From: Ammoniphilus sp. CFH 90114
GTDB taxonomy: Bacteria; Bacillota; Bacilli; Aneurinibacillales; RAOX-1
Assembly: GCF_004123195.1 (NCBI RefSeq)
Contig: NZ_SDLI01000005.1
Span: 256,475 to 320,474 of the forward strand
DNA: 64,000 nucleotides
Reading direction: 5' to 3'
The notes below the pieces were generated by a model, which made no database searches, had not been told where the DNA came from, and saw only the letters and a list, made by a program, of their open reading frames with translations. Made by a program: the position numbers and the translations under genes. Each line of letters begins with the position of its first letter. Positions within the stretch are counted from its first letter, which is position 1. Below are positions 57,527 to 64,000 of the stretch, piece after piece.

Positions 57527-58784
57527 TCTTTTAGGTACACTCTTTCTACTCCGGGTCCCCATAGCGATCTGTCTTGCCCTTGCGACCGTAGCCATTATGA
57601 TGACTAAGGGCGACTTTGCTGTATTTATGCTCGCGCAAAGGATGTTCGCTGGTTTACATCATTCTACCCTCATGGCGATACCCGGTTTTATCTTTGCAGG
57701 CGCCATCATGGCTAAGGGGGGCGTATCCAAATATTTAATTGAAGCACTGCGTGCCTGGCTGGGCCACATCACTGGCGGTTTATCGGTCGTCACGGTTCTT
57801 GCTTGTATGATTTTTGCAGCGATCTCCGGTTCTTCACCCGCAACGGCAGCAGCGGTCGGTTCCATCCTTATTCCCGGTATGGTGGCCGCTGGATATCCCA
57901 GACATTATGCGATGGGATTGGTTGCCGCATCAGGAACGCTAGGGATTCTCATTCCACCGTCCATTCCACTCATTATCTATGGTACGATAGCTGAAGAGTC
58001 TATAGGTAAGCTCTTTGCCGCAGGGGTAATTCCAGGTCTCTTGCTCGGCGGCGTATTACTAGTAACGGCAATTATTGTAGCGAAGGTCAAAGGTTATGGA
58101 GGAGATCCCAAAGCAGATTGGCCCACAAGGTGGAGAGCGTCTCGAAAAGCGTTCTGGGGAGCGATATTACCCTTCCTAATTTTAGGAGGTATTTATACAG
58201 GAGCGGTTACGCCTACGGAAGCTTCTGTAGTAGCTGCAGCGTATTCTCTTTTCGTATCTATATTCATCTATAGAGAGATGTCGTTAGCTACTTTCCGTTT
58301 AGTGATGAAGGATACAGTCAACACCACCTCTATGATTTTTCTCATCATTGCAGGTGCGATGCTCTTTTCTCTCTATTTAACGAATGAGAGTATACCACAG
58401 AGTGTCGCGATGTGGATCGGAGATTTAAACCTGAGTTTCTGGGGCTTTATGCTCTTAATTAATTTGATGTTTTTTGTGATGGGTACCTTCTTAGAAGCAA
58501 TAGCCATCATCTTAATTACGTTGCCGATTTTGCTTCCGATTGTAAAATCGATGGGGATTGATCCTATTCATTTTGCTATCATTATGACAGTAAATATGGA
58601 ACTTGCGATGATTACTCCTCCCGTTGGGCTCAATCTATTTGTGGTGAGCGGGGTGTCTAGAGCGCCTCTAGGAGAAGCGGTGAAAGGAGTTCTTCCTTTT
58701 ATCCTCATTATGATTGCTGTTCTCTTTATCTTAATCGGATTCGAAGATCTCTCAATGTATCTAACAAAGTTCGTCGGTTATTAA
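57507..58784 (+). CDS. dctM: TRAP transporter large permease subunit, DctM family
   Basis: 425 aa, about 12 membrane segments. IPGFIFAGAIMAKGGVSKYLI, SGSSPATAAAVGSILIPGM, TLGILIPPSIPLIIYG and GAVTPTEASVVAAAYS are DctM hallmarks. It carries the sodium-driven transport step. The overlapping DctQ gene and the terminator after it close the operon that starts at 50.9 kb. Confidence 0.93.
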   Translation: MTATLFSLLGTLFLLRVPIAICLALATVAIMMTKGDFAVFMLAQRMFAGLHHSTLMAIPGFIFAGAIMAKGGVSKYLIEALRAWLGHITGGLSVVTVLACMIFAAISGSSPATAAAVGSILIPGMVAAGYPRHYAMGLVAASGTLGILIPPSIPLIIYGTIAEESIGKLFAAGVIPGLLLGGVLLVTAIIVAKVKGYGGDPKADWPTRWRASRKAFWGAILPFLILGGIYTGAVTPTEASVVAAAYSLFVSIFIYREMSLATFRLVMKDTVNTTSMIFLIIAGAMLFSLYLTNESIPQSVAMWIGDLNLSFWGFMLLINLMFFVMGTFLEAIAIILITLPILLPIVKSMGIDPIHFAIIMTVNMELAMITPPVGLNLFVVSGVSRAPLGEAVKGVLPFILIMIAVLFILIGFEDLSMYLTKFVGY

Positions 58785-58789
58785 AAAAG

Positions 58790-58817
58790 AAAGCACCAGT
58801 TCAACTGGTGCTTTTAC
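58790..58817 (+). terminator. operon terminator
   Basis: AAAGCACCAGTT at 58790-58801 pairs perfectly with AACTGGTGCTTT at 58803-58814. A 12-bp palindromic stem with A and T tails can act in both directions. Confidence 0.85.
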
Positions 58818-58831
58818 ATGGAGGTTTGGAG

Positions 58832-59938
58832 ATGTTGGACTTGGTTATTGTAGGAGCAGGTCCATATGGGATATCCTTGGCTGCTCATGCTCAGGCATCT
58901 GGGCTTACGTATAAATTGCTAGGGAAGCCTATGGGTTTCTGGCGGCATAAGATGCCGCCAGAAATGTTTATCCGCACGCAAGTCGATTATATTGGCTTGT
59001 CAGATCCTCATGAGCAGTATACGTTTGCCCAATATCAGAAAGAAAAGAATATAGAATTGACCTATCCTGTATCTCGAACGGCATGGGTGGATTATGCTTT
59101 TTGGTTTGCAGAGAGAAATCAGGTCACGTTTACAGAGGAATGTGTGCGCCATGTGAATTATAAACAAGGAAGATATTTCGTCATTACAGATCAGGAAACC
59201 AGCCTGGAGTGCAAACACCTCGTGATTGCTATCGGATTAACGCATGCGGAGTACATTCCGAATAACCTGCTTCACCTTAAGGGGAAGTGGTTGTCTCATA
59301 CCAATGGCTATACCGATTATCAACCGTTTTCTGGGAAAAGTGTAGCGGTGGTAGGAGGCGGACAAAGCGGTTGGGAAGCTGCAGCGTTGTTGCACCAAAC
59401 AGGTGCCAAGGTGGATTTAATTTACCGTGGTTCAGGGTATGAACCTCCTGTACCCCAGATCAACCGAAGGCAGAGAGAAATTGCACCGCTTTTTTATTCC
59501 TTTCCAGTGGAACAACAAAAGGAGATTAGTAAGGAGTTTCTAAAAGCGACCGTGACGGAATTTCTACTCCCCCTTGTAGAAGGAAAGGCAAACCAACATC
59601 CTTACTCAGAGGTGAAGGAAGCCAATATACTCTATGATGAAGATCAGGTTTCTTTAGTTTTATCTTCAGGGAACACATTAAAGGTCGATCATGTGATTGC
59701 CGCCACAGGATATCGACCTAATCTTTATAATCTCCCTTTTCTAACTTCCTTAAGTGGAGAAATTAAGAAAGAGAGCAATGGTTTTCCTATAGTAAATCAG
59801 TGGTTTGAATCCAGTATGCCAGGTCTATATTTTGTAGGGCCTTTGTCGTCTCACCATCATGGTCCCTCTTATACTCAAATCGCTGGGGTTTGGCATACCT
59901 CTCATGCGCTAATCCCAAATCTATTAAAAAACGCTTAA
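58832..59938 (+). CDS. FAD/NAD(P)-binding oxidoreductase, flavin monooxygenase-like
   Basis: 368 aa. Two Rossmann motifs (LVIVGAGPYGISLAAHA at the start; SVAVVGGGQSGWEAAALL at about 178-196) and the closing ATGYRPNLYNL resemble lysine N-hydroxylase / flavin monooxygenase-type proteins (Pyr_redox_3). FWRHKMPPEMFIRTQVDYIG is a substrate-side element seen in this group. Could oxygenate an amine, thioether or ketone. ATG 58832 follows GGAGGTTTGGAG and lies after the upstream terminator, so it is a separate unit next to the TRAP operon. Confidence 0.78.
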   Translation: MLDLVIVGAGPYGISLAAHAQASGLTYKLLGKPMGFWRHKMPPEMFIRTQVDYIGLSDPHEQYTFAQYQKEKNIELTYPVSRTAWVDYAFWFAERNQVTFTEECVRHVNYKQGRYFVITDQETSLECKHLVIAIGLTHAEYIPNNLLHLKGKWLSHTNGYTDYQPFSGKSVAVVGGGQSGWEAAALLHQTGAKVDLIYRGSGYEPPVPQINRRQREIAPLFYSFPVEQQKEISKEFLKATVTEFLLPLVEGKANQHPYSEVKEANILYDEDQVSLVLSSGNTLKVDHVIAATGYRPNLYNLPFLTSLSGEIKKESNGFPIVNQWFESSMPGLYFVGPLSSHHHGPSYTQIAGVWHTSHALIPNLLKNA

Positions 59939-59972
59939 CATCTAAAGGTGATGGTAGGCGTTTTTTCTTTTT
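59926..59972 (+). terminator. rho-independent terminator
   Basis: AAAAAACGC at 59926-59934 pairs with GCGTTTTTT at 59958-59966. The left arm overlaps the 3' end of the oxidoreductase gene, and an inner CATC/GATG pair extends the stem. Confidence 0.75.
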
Positions 59973-60016
59973 TTCTCGCATACACTCAACCAAAGGGAAA
60001 AAGAGGTGGGGTATGA

Positions 60017-61372
60017 ATGAGAGAAGCCAGTAGATATGTATTTTTCTTACTAAGTTTAATTGTGGGGTATTTTGTATATATAATCTCAGACACTTTGACA
60101 GAGCCGATGCGGGTCACCCTTGCGATCTTTGTCATTGCTGTGATCCTCTGGGTAACCGAATGGATTCCCCTGTTTCTTACCTCCCTATTGGTGTTGTTTT
60201 TAGAGGCCATTCTATTAACGGATGAGAGGTTGTTAGGGGGAAACAGTTTAACCTTGTTCTTCGAGCCCTTTTTTAGTCCGATCATCACGCTGTTTTTAGG
60301 TGGCTTTGCTCTCAGTCACGCGATCCATAAATACGAGATCGACCGAATGCTAGCCTATTGGATACTAAAGAGGAGCAAGGGTATTCCTGATAGGATGGTG
60401 ACCTTTTTTTTGCTTTCTAGCGCAGCCATGTCCATGTGGATTTCGAATACGGCGACGACTCTTCTCTTAATGATTCTCGTTCTTCCTATATTAAAACCTT
60501 ATGGAGGAAACCCTTTTAGCAAATCCATTTTACTCGCGATTACCGTAGGTTCTACTGTGGGGGGGATGGCTACACCCATTGGAACTCCGCCCAATGCTAT
60601 TGCCATGTATACGTTTATGAAACAAGGAGTCACGCAGGTATCGTTTAGCCTTTGGTTTCTACTAGCTATACCCTTATGCTTATTGGTTCTATTTGTTGCG
60701 CGAATGGGGCTGGAGGTCTTCTACCCTACCAACGACATGACCCCCATTTCCCTGCCAAAGCAAAAGCCCAAACCCAAGGGGAGGGTCTCGGCTGTCATCA
60801 CGAGCATTTTTCTATTAACCGTAGGCCTTTGGTTAATGACTCCCATCCAACAGATTCCCGATGGAGTAGTGGCTCTTGTTCCTTTTATTCTACTGTACCT
60901 AACCAAGATACTAGAACCTCAGGATTTAAAGCATATGGGCTGGGATACCCTGCTGTTGGTTGGCGGGGGGATGAGCCTTGGAGTAGCGATTAAGGAGTCA
61001 GGATTGGCCAAATATATATTAGAGCAACTGCTTCTCATGGAGATTTCACCATCTGCCTTAGTACTCTCATTGGTCATTCTATCTTTAGTCGTTTCGACCT
61101 TTATCAGCAACACGGTGGCAACCTCTCTCATTATTCCACTAGCCATTAGCTTTGATACGAATCTGATCGTCACAGTCACCATGATTGTTCTCTCTTCTTC
61201 CTTAGCGCTTGCATTGCCGATCTCATCCCCATCTAATGCCATTATTTTCTCGAGTGGGTATGTTCGATCTTGGGACATGATCAAAATAGGGGGACTAGTT
61301 TCTATCTTTGGTTTCCTTATCCTCTATTTAATGGCCCGATTCTATTGGCCTCTAGTAATTGCTATCACCTAG
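60017..61372 (+). CDS. DASS-family (SLC13) anion:sodium symporter
   Basis: 451 aa, about 12 membrane helices. Both SNT substrate/sodium motifs are present (SMWISNTATT and STFISNTVATS), as are GGMATPIGTPPNAIA and the C-terminal SSPSNAIIF repeat. DASS carriers import succinate, malate, fumarate, citrate or sulfate. Third class of organic-acid transporter within the island. ATG 60017 follows GAGGTGGGG. Candidate promoter lies just upstream behind the terminator. Confidence 0.88.
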   Translation: MREASRYVFFLLSLIVGYFVYIISDTLTEPMRVTLAIFVIAVILWVTEWIPLFLTSLLVLFLEAILLTDERLLGGNSLTLFFEPFFSPIITLFLGGFALSHAIHKYEIDRMLAYWILKRSKGIPDRMVTFFLLSSAAMSMWISNTATTLLLMILVLPILKPYGGNPFSKSILLAITVGSTVGGMATPIGTPPNAIAMYTFMKQGVTQVSFSLWFLLAIPLCLLVLFVARMGLEVFYPTNDMTPISLPKQKPKPKGRVSAVITSIFLLTVGLWLMTPIQQIPDGVVALVPFILLYLTKILEPQDLKHMGWDTLLLVGGGMSLGVAIKESGLAKYILEQLLLMEISPSALVLSLVILSLVVSTFISNTVATSLIIPLAISFDTNLIVTVTMIVLSSSLALALPISSPSNAIIFSSGYVRSWDMIKIGGLVSIFGFLILYLMARFYWPLVIAIT

Positions 61373-61492
61373 TCATTTATTAAATAAAATTAATTTATAT
61401 ATTATGAATATTAATAACATTATAAATTGACTATATAATAACAAGCCTATAGAATGAAACATAGAGAACAAAGTAAACGAATGGAGGCTACT

Positions 61493-63094
61493 ATGGAAAA
61501 GACGGCTATGATCCTAGCAAAACATCTAAAGGAGGAAGGGATAGAATACGCCTTTGGGATTCCAGGTGGGGAAGTTTTAGAATTACTTGAGGCCTTCCGA
61601 TTAGTAGGTATAGAGTTTATATTAACCAAACATGAGATGGGCGCTGGATTTATGGCGGATGCGTATTATCAGCTGACTGGGAAGCCAGGGGTACTCGTGT
61701 CTACTTTAGGACCTGGAATTACTAATACCGTTACACCGGTTGCCAATGCTTATCTCGATCGTTCAGCGATGATTGTGATTACAGGTGAAGTAAGCACGAA
61801 GCTTAAAGGAGTCTATACTCATCAGATTCTAGAACAGAGAGACCTCCTTAAGCCTGTTACCAAGTGGTCAACGACGTTAGGCGGATGTTCAGATAGTCAA
61901 AGCATTCAGAAGGCGATTGACATTTGTAAGTCGGGCTACCCAGGACCTGTACATATTAATATACCGACGGATGTTGCTGTGATGCAACAAAAGTATATCC
62001 CGCGCAGAAAGAAGACCACGAGTAAAGTAGGTCCGGCCGCTGAGACGATCGATGCGTTTGTCAATTCATTGCGAGAAGCGAAAAAGCCCGTTGTACTGGC
62101 TGGGGTTGGGGTGGCTTTGGAGGATGCCCCTGCTATTCAGAGCTTCTGTAGAAACTGGAGCGTTCCGCTTATTACGACCTATAAGGCAAAGGGCTTGTTG
62201 CCGGAAAATGATGTCCTTTGCTTTGGGGGAACAGGATTAAGTCCGGTGGCTGATGGGCAGCATATGCAGTTGGTTAGGGATGACGCAGACTTAGTTATTA
62301 CGATCGGTTTTGATCCGGTTGAGCTTAGAAGTGACTGGAATCTTTCCTGGCAAACGAAAACCTGGAACATCGACATTGTACCGAATGAGTATCAGCTGAT
62401 CCCAGTTGATCAGGAATATGTAGGTAACATCCAAAGCTTTTTTGAAAGTGTGAACCAGATTACAGAAGTAGAATCAAAATGGAAGCAGGAGGATTGCCTC
62501 CGTTACAAGGAAGACTTGGTGAAAAAGATAGAACCTCAGGAAAGAGAGGGACTCAGCCCCTTTGATGTCGTTTCCACATGTCGAGAGCTGTTGCCCCAAG
62601 ATGCTATCGCAATCGTAGATACAGGAAGTCATCGCATTATGCTAAACCATGTTTGGCAATGTTATGAACCTAAGACCTTGCTTCAATCTAATGGCTTAGG
62701 CTCTATGGGATATGCCCTGCCTGCCGGGATCGCAGCTCAGATGGTGCATAGGGATCGTCCTGTCGTAATTTTTACCGGTGATGCTGGTTTCGATATGATT
62801 ATTGGCGAGCTTGCCATGCTTCCTCAACATCAGCTGCCGGTCACTATTGTGGTGTTTAATGATCAGCTTCTAAGTCTGATCCGCCTCAAGCAAAGCCGTA
62901 TGAATCTTGAGACTACCGGCGTTGAGTTTTCCGGAATCAATTATCAGCATCTTGCGAAGGCCTATAATGGAAACGGCATCACCGTAGAGACGGTGGAGGA
63001 GCTTCAAGCAGCATTAAAAGAGGTACAGTCTAGTCCTACTTTCACCATTATTGATGCCCGAGTGAATCCAGCAGAATATTGGCAACAAATGTAG
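61493..63094 (+). CDS. acetolactate-synthase-like TPP-dependent enzyme
   Basis: 533 aa. The pyrimidine domain has the catalytic Glu in LTKHEMGAGFMADAYYQ (about 51), a middle Rossmann-like domain follows, and the TPP domain has GDAGFDMIIGELAML and VVFNDQL (GDx...N Mg-TPP motif). It could be a catabolic decarboxylase or ligase of 2-oxo acids (acetolactate, glyoxylate carboligase, sulfopyruvate or benzoylformate type). It is shorter than, and not convincingly like, sulfoacetaldehyde acetyltransferase. ATG 61493 follows GGAGG by five bases. The TAXI binding protein follows. Confidence 0.82.
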   Translation: MEKTAMILAKHLKEEGIEYAFGIPGGEVLELLEAFRLVGIEFILTKHEMGAGFMADAYYQLTGKPGVLVSTLGPGITNTVTPVANAYLDRSAMIVITGEVSTKLKGVYTHQILEQRDLLKPVTKWSTTLGGCSDSQSIQKAIDICKSGYPGPVHINIPTDVAVMQQKYIPRRKKTTSKVGPAAETIDAFVNSLREAKKPVVLAGVGVALEDAPAIQSFCRNWSVPLITTYKAKGLLPENDVLCFGGTGLSPVADGQHMQLVRDDADLVITIGFDPVELRSDWNLSWQTKTWNIDIVPNEYQLIPVDQEYVGNIQSFFESVNQITEVESKWKQEDCLRYKEDLVKKIEPQEREGLSPFDVVSTCRELLPQDAIAIVDTGSHRIMLNHVWQCYEPKTLLQSNGLGSMGYALPAGIAAQMVHRDRPVVIFTGDAGFDMIIGELAMLPQHQLPVTIVVFNDQLLSLIRLKQSRMNLETTGVEFSGINYQHLAKAYNGNGITVETVEELQAALKEVQSSPTFTIIDARVNPAEYWQQM

Positions 63095-63103
63095 GTTAAA
63101 GAG

Positions 63104-63128
63104 GGAGGCTGCGGCTTCCTTCTTCCTT
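63104..63128 (+). terminator. probable terminator after the TPP enzyme gene
   Basis: GGAGGC at 63104-63109 pairs with GCTTCC (with one G-T pair) at 63114-63119, followed by a T/C-rich tail. Weak stem. Confidence 0.5.
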
Positions 63129-63137
63129 ACCCATAGT

Positions 63138-63151
63138 AGAAAGCGCTTACT
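63138..63151. promoter_or_regulatory. cre-like CcpA site
   Basis: AGAAAGCGCTTACT matches the core of the catabolite-responsive element (TGAAAGCGCTTTCA) at 11 of 14 positions. It is 35 bases upstream of the TAXI gene start. hprK at 617 encodes the enzyme that makes the CcpA co-factor. Confidence 0.45.
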
Positions 63152-63185
63152 ATCGGGAGAAGTCTATTAAACTAAGGGGGAAAAA

Positions 63186-64000
63186 ATGAGAAATTCAAAA
63201 TGGTTCGTCACGATTGTTTGTTTTATCTTGAGCCTGTCCACCATCCTTGCTGGCTGTGGTAGCTCTTCCACCTCAACCAACACGACTTCCACACCCGCGC
63301 CCAGTAGCCCAACAGATAAACCCTCAGACCAGACTTCAGCCCCAGCTCCCGCCGCTTCAGAGAGTCCGAAAAAACAGTTATTTCTTAACGTGGCTACCGC
63401 AACGACAGCCGGTGTCTACTATGCCCTTGGTAATGGGATGGCCGACTTATGGAATCAAAAAGTGGAAGGAGTTCGCGCTTCGGCTCAGGCCACAGCGGGA
63501 TCACCGCAAAATGTCAAGCTGATGAGCAAGAAAGAAGCTCATGTGGCTTTTGTTCAGAACGGGATTGCCTATGAAGCTTGGAATGGGGTCGGGCAGTTCG
63601 AAGGAAGTGCGGAAAAAGATATTCGCGCTCTCACCTATCTTTATCCAAATCTCTGCTATTTCGTCGTTCGTGCAGACTCGGGGATTAATTCTCTAAGTGA
63701 CATCAAAGGAAAGACGATTGCACCAGGCCCAGTAGGCAGTGGAACAGAGCTAAATGCAAGAGAAATTCTATCGATTGTCGGTATTGATTACAAAGATGGT
63801 AAAGATGCAAAGGCCCAATATGTTGGGAATGCAGAGTCCGCTCAGATGCTGCTCGACAACCAAGTAGATGTTACCTATATTTCCGGTGGTCTTCCTCATG
63901 CTAGTGTAGTAGAGATGGCCACTTCCAAGGATGTCAAGATTCTTCCTGTTGAAGGGGAAGTAAGAGATAAGTTGATGGAGAAGTATAGCTGGTATTTCCC
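63186..64000 (+). CDS. TAXI-family TRAP solute-binding lipoprotein (3' end cut by window)
   Basis: The frame starts at ATG 63186 after AAGGGGG and is still open at the window end (271 codons visible). Lipoprotein signal with Cys about 24 in LAGCGSS, a Ser/Thr/Pro linker, then the TAXI fold: VATATTAGVYYALGNGMADLW, VRASAQATAGSPQNVKLM, AFVQNGIAYEAWNG, APGPVGSGTELNAREIL. TAXI proteins serve TRAP permeases of the fused 4TM-12TM type, which would be expected downstream. Ligands in the family include glutamate and other carboxylates. Confidence 0.88.
   Translation, partial: MRNSKWFVTIVCFILSLSTILAGCGSSSTSTNTTSTPAPSSPTDKPSDQTSAPAPAASESPKKQLFLNVATATTAGVYYALGNGMADLWNQKVEGVRASAQATAGSPQNVKLMSKKEAHVAFVQNGIAYEAWNGVGQFEGSAEKDIRALTYLYPNLCYFVVRADSGINSLSDIKGKTIAPGPVGSGTELNAREILSIVGIDYKDGKDAKAQYVGNAESAQMLLDNQVDVTYISGGLPHASVVEMATSKDVKILPVEGEVRDKLMEKYSWYF

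Noticed and set aside
61493-63094. Identification of the TPP enzyme as sulfoacetaldehyde acetyltransferase (Xsc)
   Set aside because: The protein is shorter than Xsc and its motifs look like general acetolactate-synthase relatives; no phosphotransacetylase gene is adjacent.
63247-63522. Open frame of 91 codons near the right edge
   Set aside because: It is in another frame inside the TAXI-type binding protein gene that starts at 63186 and has a lipobox, family motifs and a ribosome site.

Overview
The window looks like the chromosome of a spore-forming aerobic Bacillota, most likely of the Paenibacillaceae / Aneurinibacillus-Ammoniphilus type. Support comes from AGGAGG-type ribosome binding sites with many TTG and GTG starts, an HPr kinase, five YheC/YheD-type endospore-coat ATP-grasp proteins, Gram-positive ECF sigma/anti-sigma genes, lipoprotein signals and a candidate CcpA (cre) site. 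The species is an inference. I see no rRNA, tRNA, IS element, phage or CRISPR array. Both edges cut genes: an ATPase on the left and a TAXI-type binding protein on the right.

Layout. (1) 1-4.2 kb: AAA ATPase end, hprK, a quinone oxidoreductase, a 45-aa zinc-ribbon protein and a ferritin-like/cupin fusion; two Crp/Fnr-type palindromes lie between the last two. (2) 4.3-14 kb: an operon of regulator, N-acyl-D-amino-acid deacylase, complete oligopeptide ABC transporter and PatA-like aminotransferase, apparently for import and breakdown of D-amino-acid-containing peptides. (3) 14-25.4 kb: HAD phosphatase, small membrane protein, 7TM diguanylate cyclase, three YheC/YheD proteins, a globin-coupled chemoreceptor with a C-terminal CZB domain, a PglD/NeuD-like acyltransferase overlapping a BKACE enzyme, YbaK, DinB, and a 52-bp tandem repeat. 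(4) 25.4-32.3 kb: a two-component system divergent from an aldehyde dehydrogenase / secreted copper amine oxidase pair, with phased direct repeats between them. (5) 32.3-42.4 kb: four-PAS protein, DAACS symporter, AlaX, DinG-like helicase, two more YheC/YheD proteins, GldA-like dehydrogenase. (6) 42.5-46.8 kb: an ECF sigma module with two candidate ECF promoters, then two DUF606 transporters flanking a Crp-family regulator.

(7) 46.9-64 kb is the most interesting part: a catabolic island for small acids. A LysR regulator and a PSE-family (SuyZ/YeiH) sulfur-oxyanion exporter diverge from a SuyA/SuyB-type sulfolactate sulfo-lyase pair. Then come a four-subunit succinate-dehydrogenase-like complex with altered flavin and substrate residues, a two-subunit class I fumarase-like hydro-lyase, a DctPQM TRAP transporter, a flavin oxidoreductase, a DASS symporter, an acetolactate-synthase-like TPP enzyme and a TAXI binding protein. 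The two promoter regions of the island share a 14-bp AT-rich block and a GGTT-N9-AACC palindrome (T-N11-A LysR type), which suggests that the sulfo-lyase and the oxidoreductase/hydro-lyase/TRAP operon form one regulon. My best reading is uptake of a sulfonated or plain C3/C4 acid, oxidation and hydration or desulfonation to central metabolites, and export of the released sulfite or sulfate. The substrate cannot be settled from sequence.
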